The notes under the pieces are model-generated. The model was given only the letters and a program-made list of their open reading frames with translations, was not told the DNA's origin and did no database searches. A program made the translations under genes and the position numbers. 43,765 bases of DNA from a virus. The stretch is from IMG/VR virus record IMGVR_UViG_3300044225_002878, positions 1-43,765 of that record; one strand, given 5' to 3'. Shown in pieces: positions 8,722-17,154 of the stretch; the stretch's first letter is position 1; each line of letters opens with the position of its first letter.

Positions 8722-9858
8722 TTATATATTCCTTAAAACTTTTTCATACATGGAACTAGCAAGTGCTTTCATCATTATTGATGGCACCATTCTTCCACAT
8801 CTCTCTGATCTCTGAGCCCACTTACCTGTCAACTTAAAATCATCTGGTAATGATGTGACTCTTTTTAATTCACCTAAAGTAAACTTTCTATCTTCTTCCC
8901 AATGACAAACTCCAGCAGTCTTTTCAGTTGCACCCATAGCAGTGATTGTAGGTGAAGGTTGAAACTGTGATGCAATCTTTAAATTAAAATGCCAACCTTT
9001 TGGATGATAGTCTGTGCCTGTGATAACTTTCTCTGGGTTACGTGGCATAAGAACACAAGTTTGTTTATAGTATGCTGTGTCTTTCCACATTCTTGTTAAC
9101 ATCTCAACTTCTTCTTTATCATATTCTAAACCATCAAACGCACCTTGTAAAGTAGTTATTGTTTTATTTTCTTGTGGAAATATAGATGATAATGTCATAA
9201 AATTTAAACCTACTTGATCCATAATATCATCTCTAACTGCCATAAAGAAAACTCTTCGTCTTCTTTGTGGAACTCCAAACTGTGAACAGTCATGTACTTT
9301 TGCAACTACTTGATATCCAATATCTTCAAATGTATTTTGTATTTTATTGAAATATTGTTTTGCCTCTCCAACTGTAAGACCTTCAACATTTTCTGCAATG
9401 ATAGTCTTTGGTCTAATCTTATCTGCAACTCTTAAAAACTCAAAGAACAAATCTTCAATGTTTGTGACTATCTTTCCGTCTGAATAAGATTTTGTTTTAC
9501 CAAATCCGTCACTGTGAACTGTTCCTTCTCTTGCCAATGTTCCACACATACTAAACGCTGAACATGGTGGTGATCCGTCTAATAATTCAAGTTCACCCTC
9601 TTTTATGTTTGCAATTTCTAAAAAATCTTTTCCGTCTAGTTCTTTTATGTCACCGTCAAGAATGGGTGTATTTGGATAATTGTCTTTGTAAGTATTTCTT
9701 GCTTCTTCGACAAACTCGTTTATTGCAAGTATCTTTCCACCTGCAAGACGATAACCTGTTGAACTTCCACCACCACCTGCAAAAGTAGAGATAACACGAA
9801 ACTTTTCTTGTGCCTCTCCGTCTAATACGTCTTTGATTAAGTAAGGTTTATATTTCAT
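8722..9858 (-). CDS. C5-cytosine DNA methyltransferase with Arg in motif X; candidate DNA carboxymethyltransferase
   Basis: 378 residues with the full C5-MTase motif set: motif I STFAGGGGSSTG at 24-35, motif IV GSPPCSAFS with catalytic C99, motif VI ENV at 156-158, motif VIII QRRRR at 198-202, a target-recognition region around 215-325, and motif IX/X at the end. Motif X normally reads GN(S/A)V; here it is GRMV at 355-358, and the spacing from the preceding LPDDF segment equals that of GFPDSY to GNSV in M.HhaI, so R356 replaces the conserved Asn. In M.MpeI the corresponding N374K/R change gives carboxy-SAM use (known for the engineered enzyme). With a CmoA-like gene directly downstream I infer 5-carboxymethylcytosine as product. 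No restriction enzyme is adjacent. The start overlaps the PP-loop gene stop (ATGA). Confidence 0.92.
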   Translation of the reverse strand: MKYKPYLIKDVLDGEAQEKFRVISTFAGGGGSSTGYRLAGGKILAINEFVEEARNTYKDNYPNTPILDGDIKELDGKDFLEIANIKEGELELLDGSPPCSAFSMCGTLAREGTVHSDGFGKTKSYSDGKIVTNIEDLFFEFLRVADKIRPKTIIAENVEGLTVGEAKQYFNKIQNTFEDIGYQVVAKVHDCSQFGVPQRRRRVFFMAVRDDIMDQVGLNFMTLSSIFPQENKTITTLQGAFDGLEYDKEEVEMLTRMWKDTAYYKQTCVLMPRNPEKVITGTDYHPKGWHFNLKIASQFQPSPTITAMGATEKTAGVCHWEEDRKFTLGELKRVTSLPDDFKLTGKWAQRSERCGRMVPSIMMKALASSMYEKVLRNI

Positions 9859-10676
9859 ATAAAATTTTCCAAAGTGCCTTTATTCTGTGCAATAATTGAC
9901 CAGTCACGACACACATCCATAATTCTTTTTCTATTATATAGGTTTATCTCTCTGTTGTCAAGAAGTTTCTCAAATATACTTGGTATCTCTGCGACAAGTT
10001 GTAAGTTTAAGTGTTTTTTTAATTTAAGATTATCAAACTCATGATAATGTTGTCTAATTAGATGTTTTTCATATGGTTTGTTTATTTGATCCCAATCAAA
10101 CTGTATGAAATAATTAAAAACTTCTTTGTTTAGATATGGTGCGATTAATATTTTATTATGTTCTTTACTTAACATCTCTAATTGTCTAACACCTGCTGGA
10201 TTATCAGATGAGAAATAATCAGTTCTAAACTTATCGAACTTTTCTTTTGTGTGTTTAAAATGTATCATTGCCTTTTTACTCAGACCATAATGTCCGTCTG
10301 CGGCAACACCAGATATAATAACTTTCTCTTTTATCTTAGGATACATGTACATGAAAGGCCAAGTACATTCGAACTGAACTTTCTTTTTACAATTATAATT
10401 GTGTGCCAACTTTTTAAAGTCATTGACTAAATTTTCAGTTGGCACTTCAATACTTGTAAAATTAAATCCAAACTTTTCACATACCTCTTGTGCTTTCAAA
10501 GAATCATAAGTAGGTTTGTCTTTTATGTGAAAAGAGTATCCATGTACCTTTAAACCGAGACGGTTAGAAGTAAATAGGCAAGTGTTGCTGTCAACGCCGC
10601 CAGATAAGAGAATAGCAACTTCATTTTCATTTTGTGACTCCTTTGTTATTATTGTTTCTAGTAAATTGTGTATCAT
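9855..10676 (-). CDS. PP-loop ATPase, asparagine-synthetase-like (AsnB C-domain type) with clamp-binding-like tail
   Basis: 273 residues. SGGVDS at 25-30 is the PP-loop (ATP pyrophosphatase) signature, and ISGVAADGHYG around 120-130 matches the SGEGADELFGG loop of asparagine synthetase B. The N-terminal glutaminase domain of AsnB is absent, so ammonia or another amine must come from elsewhere. Such enzymes activate a carboxylate as acyl-adenylate and form an amide. The C-terminal KGTLENFI resembles the polymerase tail QGTLEDFFA and PIP-box spacing. It overlaps gp43 (ATGA) on one side and the C5-MTase (ATGA) on the other. I infer it amidates a carboxylated DNA base; alternatives are small-molecule amidation or a thiolation/deazapurine-type PP-loop role. 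Confidence 0.8.
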   Translation of the reverse strand: MIHNLLETIITKESQNENEVAILLSGGVDSNTCLFTSNRLGLKVHGYSFHIKDKPTYDSLKAQEVCEKFGFNFTSIEVPTENLVNDFKKLAHNYNCKKKVQFECTWPFMYMYPKIKEKVIISGVAADGHYGLSKKAMIHFKHTKEKFDKFRTDYFSSDNPAGVRQLEMLSKEHNKILIAPYLNKEVFNYFIQFDWDQINKPYEKHLIRQHYHEFDNLKLKKHLNLQLVAEIPSIFEKLLDNREINLYNRKRIMDVCRDWSIIAQNKGTLENFI

Positions 10677-13147
10677 GCAAAAAAATCTTCTAGTGTTCCT
10701 TGTGTTCCGTAAGTTCTATCAACAAACCAACCTATCTTTTCAATAATAAAATTAAGTGGTTCAATAAATGATTTCTCAAATTGTAATTCATAATCAACTT
10801 TAAAATTAAGTTGTTTTGGAAGTGTTGTAATAAATGATATTGCTGAAGACTGATAAATGTTAGGTAGTTTTAAATATAAAAATTTAATCTTATCACCCTC
10901 TTGTATTAAAGGATAGTATCTGTTTAATTTATTCTTCTTTACAAGATGATTATATAATATTCCACCTTTGACATGTATCGGAGCACCTTTCTTAAATAAA
11001 GTATGTGTCTCAGACCATTTTGTTAAACCATTAACACTTCTAGGGTACGCAATCTCTTCAGGTTGCAATGTTAGAAACTCATCACGAAAGTTTTGTATAA
11101 ATGTATTTAATTCTTTTTCGTTACCAGACATCATAATCTTTAGTGCCTCTTTAATTTTCTTACGACAAGGTGCAGGTGTAGATGACTTAACTGCTTCTAT
11201 CCCCATAATTTTTAGTGTGGGTTCTTTGTATCTTACACCTTCTATATCGTGTGCATTTAGAATATATCTTTTCTTTGCAGTCCAAATACCTTTATCAGCA
11301 ATAACTTCTCTTTTCATTTGCATCTTTTGTTCGTATGCATTTAGATACTCTGCAAGTTCTTGATATGACTTATCAATAAATGGTTCAATCTTTTCTTTAG
11401 CAATCTTGTCTAAAAAATCAACAGGTTTATTTGGTTTTAATTTATTAATCAATGCATCAAATGTAATGTAAACAGAATCAGTATCAGATGCAATTACATA
11501 ATCTTTATCTTTAGTCTTTAAAAGATTATTCATATATTGATTTATCTTTTTTTCAATCCAACGAATAGATAACTGACCTGAAGTGGTTATGGCTTCTGCC
11601 ATAGTATGAGAATAATATCTAAACCAATTATTACCAATGGCACCATATGCTGAGTTGAGTGCAATCTTTTTTGCCATTTGAATATTATTAAAAGTAGATA
11701 TTTGTTTTTCATATTTACTATCTTTAGTATTTTCTAGATTTTGTTTTGCGTCTAACATTGCCCGTTTGAATTTTACTCTGTCATCATACATTTTCTGCAT
11801 CATCTCTGGTAAGAAACCTTTTTTATCAGTTCTAAACAAAGCACCATTAGGTGTCATCGTTGTATTTTTTAAAATAGATGTATCTATTTTTTTATCTAAT
11901 AGTTTATCAACGGACATATTAGGAACTGTCTTTTCACTTTTCATTGTCTCAGGTGAAATATTATACTGCATAATTAAATGTGGATACAATGAATTTAAAT
12001 CAAATGAAAGAACCCACTCATGCATACCTGTTTGTGGATCTTTTACATATGCACCTTCATACTTTTCAGATTTTTCTTTATCTTGTTTTTGTGGAACGAC
12101 TATACCCTTATCCATTAAATAATTGTGTATAAGAATATCCCAATACTTAACAGAACCTAAAACATCTGTATAATTAACTTTGGCTTCGTATGCCATAGTC
12201 AAACACAGATCAATGAGTTTCATTTTCTCTTCTAGTTTATCGACAATCTCAACGTCTGTTATATTGTAATCAATAAATGATTGAAAGTCATTTGTATACC
12301 AATCTCTAAATGTATCATACGGATTTCCGTCTTTTCTTTCGCCAAGTTCTACATATGCAATATGATCTAAACGATATGATTCTTGATTTGTATATGTAAA
12401 CTTTCTATACAAATCATAATAATCTAAAGCAGCGATACCTTGTATATCATAAACTTGATGACTGCGACCCATTGAGTAAATTGATTTAGATGATACTGAA
12501 CCCCATGGTGAAAGTTTTTTTAGATCATCTTCACCACAAAGTTTTTTTATACGATTACAAAGATAGGGTATGTCAAAAAATTCTGTATTCCAACCTGTAA
12601 TAACATCTGGTTGATTCATTTGCCAAAATTTTAAAAACTCATAAATTAATTCTTTTTCATTATCGCACTTAACATATGCAACGTCATTTCTATGTGTCTT
12701 GTATTCACCTACACCCCAAACGAATATTTGTTTATTGGAGTGATTTTTTATTGTAATAGAAAGTAAAGGTTCAATCGCATCTTGTGGATTAGGAAAACCA
12801 TTTTCACATGCAACCTCAATATCAATAGTTGCAATAAGTATTTCTTCAAGTGACCAATCTAAATTAGGATAGTTTTCATACAAAAAAGAATATGCGTATT
12901 GTGTATTACCATACAAAAGATGTGGTTGTTGTTTATATTGTTCAACCCACTCTTTTGCGTCTTTCATTGTTTGATGTTTTATGGGTGTAACATATTTACC
13001 TTCAAGTGTTTTGAAGTGAGTCTCACGCATCACTGGGCAATAAAGTGTCGGCGAATATTTTACTTTTCGATTTACTCTTTTGCCATCAATGACTTCTCGT
13101 AATAATAAATTGTTTCCCCATTGAGAAACATTAGTATAAAACCTCAT
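10673..13147 (-). CDS. 43: gp43 DNA polymerase, family B
   Basis: 824 residues (T4 gp43 has 898). 3'-5' exonuclease ExoI DIE at 109-111 (T4 D112/E114), ExoII-type region NTEFFD near 187-192, polymerase motif A SFDLNSLYPH with D383, motif B KKIALNSAYGA around 493-503, and motif C DTDS at 555-558. The tail QGTLEDFF at 816-823 is a canonical PIP-box pattern for binding the gp45 clamp. Catalyses phage genome replication with gp45, gp44/62 and gp41, all encoded here. A perfect TATAAT with TTGACT at 17-base spacing sits just upstream, placing +1 at or next to the ATG, so a leaderless transcript is possible. The stop overlaps the PP-loop gene. Confidence 0.98.
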   Translation of the reverse strand: MRFYTNVSQWGNNLLLREVIDGKRVNRKVKYSPTLYCPVMRETHFKTLEGKYVTPIKHQTMKDAKEWVEQYKQQPHLLYGNTQYAYSFLYENYPNLDWSLEEILIATIDIEVACENGFPNPQDAIEPLLSITIKNHSNKQIFVWGVGEYKTHRNDVAYVKCDNEKELIYEFLKFWQMNQPDVITGWNTEFFDIPYLCNRIKKLCGEDDLKKLSPWGSVSSKSIYSMGRSHQVYDIQGIAALDYYDLYRKFTYTNQESYRLDHIAYVELGERKDGNPYDTFRDWYTNDFQSFIDYNITDVEIVDKLEEKMKLIDLCLTMAYEAKVNYTDVLGSVKYWDILIHNYLMDKGIVVPQKQDKEKSEKYEGAYVKDPQTGMHEWVLSFDLNSLYPHLIMQYNISPETMKSEKTVPNMSVDKLLDKKIDTSILKNTTMTPNGALFRTDKKGFLPEMMQKMYDDRVKFKRAMLDAKQNLENTKDSKYEKQISTFNNIQMAKKIALNSAYGAIGNNWFRYYSHTMAEAITTSGQLSIRWIEKKINQYMNNLLKTKDKDYVIASDTDSVYITFDALINKLKPNKPVDFLDKIAKEKIEPFIDKSYQELAEYLNAYEQKMQMKREVIADKGIWTAKKRYILNAHDIEGVRYKEPTLKIMGIEAVKSSTPAPCRKKIKEALKIMMSGNEKELNTFIQNFRDEFLTLQPEEIAYPRSVNGLTKWSETHTLFKKGAPIHVKGGILYNHLVKKNKLNRYYPLIQEGDKIKFLYLKLPNIYQSSAISFITTLPKQLNFKVDYELQFEKSFIEPLNFIIEKIGWFVDRTYGTQGTLEDFFA

Positions 13148-13153
13148 GCAGTT

Positions 13154-13182
13154 ATTATACCATAATTATGAAAAATAGTCAA
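13154..13182 (-). promoter_or_regulatory. Sigma70-like promoter for gp43 (TTGACT-17-TATAAT)
   Basis: On the minus strand TTGACT (13182-13177), a 17-base spacer and TATAAT (13159-13154) precede the polymerase ATG at 13147. Counting the -10 box as -12 to -7 puts +1 on the A of ATG. The -35 lies in the last codons of the amidinotransferase gene. No good Shine-Dalgarno site is visible. Confidence 0.65.
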
Positions 13183-14347
13183 CTAATTTTCCTTCTCTTG
13201 CTAAATCTACTGAACAACAATGAGCACCACCAGACCAAAGAAAGTTCCAACGATTAACCCAAGGTATCATTTCAATATTATATTTTTTTAATTTATTTGC
13301 TAATTCTTTATCATAACCAGATGTGATCACTGTATTTTCGTCTAGTGATAAACAGTTAGCATCAAATCTTGTTTCTTGCGATACTCCAAGCAAATGGTGC
13401 CATGGATAATTTTTAACACCTTTTTCCTCACATAGTTCCTTTATTTGTTTACCAGAGTATATTGCTTTGTTTTCAATTAATATTACATCCCAATCTTTCA
13501 TGATGTCGGGTATGTGATTTTTATTCCATGCCAATACTAACCCTGGTCTTAATATAGAAATCTTTCCGTCAACATGACCATATGCATTCATCTCTACAAA
13601 TTGATGCTGTGGAAACTCTTTTTTCCACCATTCTCTACCATTATTAGTCATACTAATTTGAGAATGTTGATTAACTAATTTTGTTTTTGGATTTGAATGA
13701 GTATGAAAAATATGTTTTCCACACTTCATAAAAGCAGCAGTATCACCAATTATCTGTCCTTGATTATCATAAGATTGAATCTCTTTGTTTGATATATCAT
13801 TTTTTACATCAACATCATCTACTATATCTGTAGGGTTTCTTTCATAAATTGGAAATGGCATAGATATATATCTTGCCCCCTTTTCAAATTCATCTATGAG
13901 TATGTTTCTACAATTTAGATTTTCATACATCCTATCCCATGATGAAGTATATACTTCAAAAACAGTATTACCTATTTTTCCAATAGTATCTCTTACCTGC
14001 ATAGGATGACTCCACTCGGTTTCTATTGGATATATTACATCTGGTCTGACTACATAAGTTCCAAACTGTTTACATAGATCAGCAAGAACATCTAAATCCT
14101 CATTAGTCTCATCATGTATTCTTTTTAAACCTGCAAAATTACCCTCAACTAAGTCAAATAATCCCTCAGTTGTAGTCCTATTACCGTCGTATTCTATGTT
14201 TGAAAAGTGTTTATGTCTATCAGATATTGTTTTATCATAATTAAATAATAGTTTGTTTTTATAGTCTTTATTAAAATTACTTAAATCAAATGAACGACCA
14301 ATAATTACTTTTTGTAATTGTGTCCACTCATCATATACTGTTCTCAT
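13166..14347 (-). CDS. Amidinotransferase-family protein (glycine/arginine amidinotransferase-like)
   Basis: 393 residues from ATG 14347 (the upstream in-frame TTG at 14362 is disfavoured). Pentein-fold features of the amidinotransferase superfamily: GHVDGKISILRPG with H258 and D260, RFDANCLSLDE, and the C-terminal GGAHCCSVD with the expected nucleophile C377. An N-terminal WTQLQKVIIGR strand matches the usual start of the family. Members move an amidino group from arginine to an amine (glycine, lysine, aminated sugars) or hydrolyse arginine/dimethylarginine. Its placement between regA and gp43 inside the replication operon is unusual. It could feed a nucleotide or DNA modification pathway or alter host arginine metabolism; sequence alone does not decide. 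Overlaps RegA by 17 bases. Confidence 0.8.
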   Translation of the reverse strand: MRTVYDEWTQLQKVIIGRSFDLSNFNKDYKNKLLFNYDKTISDRHKHFSNIEYDGNRTTTEGLFDLVEGNFAGLKRIHDETNEDLDVLADLCKQFGTYVVRPDVIYPIETEWSHPMQVRDTIGKIGNTVFEVYTSSWDRMYENLNCRNILIDEFEKGARYISMPFPIYERNPTDIVDDVDVKNDISNKEIQSYDNQGQIIGDTAAFMKCGKHIFHTHSNPKTKLVNQHSQISMTNNGREWWKKEFPQHQFVEMNAYGHVDGKISILRPGLVLAWNKNHIPDIMKDWDVILIENKAIYSGKQIKELCEEKGVKNYPWHHLLGVSQETRFDANCLSLDENTVITSGYDKELANKLKKYNIEMIPWVNRWNFLWSGGAHCCSVDLAREGKLVDYFS

Positions 14348-14744
14348 CTTTAGTCTTTCCAATATTATATTTTGTTTCTAAAGTCCATTCAGACTTTTCT
14401 TTGAAACTTATAATTTTGATTTGACTGAGTGGTGATACGTTTTGTATTTCACCTGTAACATCAATCAAACCCCAATCTTTCAATAGACTAGCAATTCTGT
14501 TTCTTCTTCCTATATCGTTATCTGTGAGATTTGTTTCTTTACCATCAAGTGCAAATAGTTCTTTGAAATGTACTATGTAATACTTACCTTGTTTGTGAAG
14601 AATATGACAAGACTGATATAATTTTTTTTCTTTTCTTGAAGCCACACCGATTCTAGATAGTGTCTCTCTAACCTTTAAAAAATCATCAGGTTCTTTTAGA
14701 GTAACTTCAAGCATATCATCTTTGTTAAAATTAACGTTTTCCAT
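14331..14744 (-). CDS. regA: RegA translational repressor
   Basis: 137 residues, clearly collinear with T4 RegA: LEVTLKEPDDFLKVRETLSR, then LYQSCHILHKQGKYYIVHFKE, and RRNRIASLLKDWGLI near the middle. T4 RegA binds initiation regions of early mRNAs such as gp44, gp45 and its own and represses translation. It has ten extra N-terminal residues relative to T4 because ATG 14744, with an AAAGGCGGA site, is used; the T4-equivalent start would be 14714, which has no ribosome site. It overlaps the gp62 stop and is followed by the amidinotransferase gene rather than directly by gp43. Confidence 0.95.
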   Translation of the reverse strand: MENVNFNKDDMLEVTLKEPDDFLKVRETLSRIGVASRKEKKLYQSCHILHKQGKYYIVHFKELFALDGKETNLTDNDIGRRNRIASLLKDWGLIDVTGEIQNVSPLSQIKIISFKEKSEWTLETKYNIGKTKDENSI

Positions 14745-15126
14745 GTTGTCCGCCTTTATTCAATTTTTCCTTTATCGTTTTTATTTGTTCATCGTTAAGT
14801 ATGCTTAGAGCAGACTTTGATTTTTCATTACTATAACCATAATACTCTTTTACATACTCTATATCTTTAGATTTGCTTGACTTCATCCACGGTGCAAATC
14901 TCTTACGAGTCCTTAAACTATTTAGTAAGAAATCATATTGTAGTTTGTTATCTAAATGATGTAATCTGTTCATTTCATTTACTAACATAATAGTATCACC
15001 GAATGGTGATAAACACTTATTAACAATATATGCAGGGTACTTTTTTTCCCACATAACATCATCTGTTTCCATTAAATTATTTTTTTGATAATTAATAGAG
15101 TTCAAATATTCTTTCAATTCATACAT
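14731..15126 (-). CDS. 62: gp62 clamp-loader small subunit
   Basis: 131 residues from ATG 15126 with GGAG eight bases upstream. It resembles the short gp62 of marine T4-like phages: YIVNKCLSPFGDTIMLVNEMN, LQYDFLLNSLR, KRFAPW and VKEYYGYSNEKS. With four gp44 subunits it forms the complex that loads gp45. It is shorter than T4 gp62 (187). In T4 it follows gp44 directly, but here three accessory genes intervene (short aminotransferase, glycosyltransferase, radical SAM). Overlaps RegA by 14 bases. Confidence 0.9.
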   Translation of the reverse strand: MYELKEYLNSINYQKNNLMETDDVMWEKKYPAYIVNKCLSPFGDTIMLVNEMNRLHHLDNKLQYDFLLNSLRTRKRFAPWMKSSKSKDIEYVKEYYGYSNEKSKSALSILNDEQIKTIKEKLNKGGQHGKR

Positions 15127-16150
15127 TACGAACACTCCATTTATAATATTCTATAAGATGAGTTAAAGTATCCATAAACTTTATATCATCTTTACTTGGT
15201 TCTATCTCTTTCATATTTTTTAAAGCATCATCTATTGATGATTGCCAAGTATTACCTAAAATGTGACGTTCACTTCCTTCTCTATCTAAAAATGCAGCCT
15301 CACTATAATAATACAAATCACCATTTGGATCAAGATATATTTTAGTTTGTGGTGATTGTTTTTTGTCTAAATGTAAAAAATCACATTTAATTAATTTACT
15401 TTTTCTTCCTCTTAGTAAATCGTACATTGCATATCCATAATGAACTTTAACACCACGTTCTTTTGATACATTATCAAATTCATTTAGGATATCTTGAAAC
15501 TTATTTCTATCATTTATCTCATACTGAAAAGAGAAATCTTCTCTTAAACTTAGTTCTTCTACTCCACCTATGTCATCAATGTAATCTAAAATTTTTAAAA
15601 GTTTTTCAACGTTCTTTGGTAATACAACATAATTTAATTTAACTTTTCTATCTAATAATTTTAAATTATTTTTTACTATTCTATAACCTTTTTCATTTCT
15701 AGACGTTGCAGTATATTCTTCTTCATCAATACCATATAAGGATATTCTTAAAGAATCTAAGTTTACGACATATTCATTTTTTTTAATATAGTTTTGTGTC
15801 AACATAAAACCATTTGTTATCATTCTTGACTTCATACCCACATCATATAAATCTTTACATATTTGATTTAGATAAGGACTTGTCATGGGTTCAAGTCCAC
15901 CCCCAATGTTAATTTGTGCTCTTCCTTTATTCTGATAAATTACATCTTTATAAACTTGATAATGTTTTTCCTCTTTTATGAACTTCGCATCATAGTTTCT
16001 ACCACAGAATGTGCATTCATACATACAAGATAAACCCGGCACAAAAACTATTGTGTGTGGATAATGATACTCTCCTTTTATAGCTGCATCCATGTGTGAT
16101 CCAAATTCTCTAATGGACTGTATCTGCTCTGTTGAAAAATTCTCTAACAA
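15119..16150 (-). CDS. Radical SAM enzyme of unknown substrate
   Basis: 343 residues. CMYECTFC at 42-49 gives the CxxxCxxC [4Fe-4S] site (C42, C46, C49), and NIGGGLEP around 82-89 is the GGE-type SAM-binding motif. A core beta/alpha barrel with SLYGIDEEEY and LDPNGDLYYYSE follows. No clear SPASM cysteines appear; a lone C is near 266. The start is taken as TTG 16150 with GGAGCGAAG upstream; ATG 16093 is an alternative that still keeps the cluster. It lies between a glycosyltransferase gene and gp62. Substrate unknown: sugar, nucleotide and peptide modification are all possible. Confidence 0.85.
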   Translation of the reverse strand: MLENFSTEQIQSIREFGSHMDAAIKGEYHYPHTIVFVPGLSCMYECTFCGRNYDAKFIKEEKHYQVYKDVIYQNKGRAQINIGGGLEPMTSPYLNQICKDLYDVGMKSRMITNGFMLTQNYIKKNEYVVNLDSLRISLYGIDEEEYTATSRNEKGYRIVKNNLKLLDRKVKLNYVVLPKNVEKLLKILDYIDDIGGVEELSLREDFSFQYEINDRNKFQDILNEFDNVSKERGVKVHYGYAMYDLLRGRKSKLIKCDFLHLDKKQSPQTKIYLDPNGDLYYYSEAAFLDREGSERHILGNTWQSSIDDALKNMKEIEPSKDDIKFMDTLTHLIEYYKWSVRNV

Positions 16151-17153
16151 ACTTCGCTCCGTTCATATCAAAACTTATTGGTTTTTTATTAATCACTTTA
16201 TATATTGTATCTGTTAATGAATCAATTGTAACATCGTCAATTAATAATACTTTCCCACCACCTATCTCTTCATATCTTTTTGCTCTATAGTGTTCCTCTT
16301 TATCAATGATTACACCATTATTATCATATACATCATTTGATGTTAATTCATTTGGAATCATGATTGTGGGTGTATGTGTGACATTCATATCTATAAATGA
16401 CATTGCACCAAACTGATTTATTGATAATTCGTGTGATGCAAGTAAAATTCTATAACCATTTGTATCTGGTCTTGGAACAATATTTACATTTTCTTTTTGT
16501 AGTCTATTTAATAAATTACTTGATGTTTTATCACCAACTATGAAAGTCCAATCACCACCTATTCTATTTTTAACATCTAGTGCAACATTATAATATTTTT
16601 CAACATGTGGATACCAATCACCACCAGATACTAAATATCCATTTCTGTGTGTATTATATTTAATTGGTTTGGTAACATAAGATGAACTAATTAAAGGTAC
16701 ATCTATGATTTGATTATGAATAAATTCTTTTGGATTTATAAAGTTATCATCAGTATGAAAAATTATACCGTTGTAATACTCATTAAGAATATCACTATGA
16801 AACCAATTTTCGCTTGGTCTAATCCATGGTATATCTCTTTCCAAAGAATAAATTTGTTTATCCTTTGCATGATCTAAAATATCCATAATACCTTTATGAC
16901 GATTTAAACTTTTATTAAAATGTGAATGCCAACTATATCTACCAAATGGAAATCCTTCAGTAACAATTATGTCTGGGTTATATTCAATGTATTTAACAAA
17001 CATATCATTATGAAATTTATCAAAAAATTCTGTATCGTTTGCAAATACTGGTTTAGTTAAAATTAAACTATCATTTATATGATCACAAAATGTTTTTACT
17101 CTATTGATATGACCATAACCTGTAATACTTTGTACTAAGAAAAGTGTTTTCAT
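16110..17153 (-). CDS. GT-B-fold glycosyltransferase-like protein
   Basis: 347 residues. The N-terminal LVQSITGYGHINR (residues 6-18) is the G-x-GH-x-x-R loop of GT-B enzymes related to MurG and UDP-glycosyltransferases. A second Rossmann half includes GYLVSGGDWYP, FIVGDK and an INQFGAMSFIDM helix start. A nucleotide-sugar donor is likely; the acceptor is unknown. It lies one base after the short aminotransferase gene and overlaps the radical SAM gene by up to 41 bases, so these three form a cassette inserted between gp44 and gp62. Confidence 0.7.
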   Translation of the reverse strand: MKTLFLVQSITGYGHINRVKTFCDHINDSLILTKPVFANDTEFFDKFHNDMFVKYIEYNPDIIVTEGFPFGRYSWHSHFNKSLNRHKGIMDILDHAKDKQIYSLERDIPWIRPSENWFHSDILNEYYNGIIFHTDDNFINPKEFIHNQIIDVPLISSSYVTKPIKYNTHRNGYLVSGGDWYPHVEKYYNVALDVKNRIGGDWTFIVGDKTSSNLLNRLQKENVNIVPRPDTNGYRILLASHELSINQFGAMSFIDMNVTHTPTIMIPNELTSNDVYDNNGVIIDKEEHYRAKRYEEIGGGKVLLIDDVTIDSLTDTIYKVINKKPISFDMNGAKFVREFFNRADTVH

Positions 17154-17154
17154 A

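Noticed and set aside
8722-9858. Restriction-modification system around the C5 methyltransferase
   Set aside because: No restriction endonuclease gene is adjacent; neighbours are polymerase, PP-loop enzyme and CmoA-like gene.
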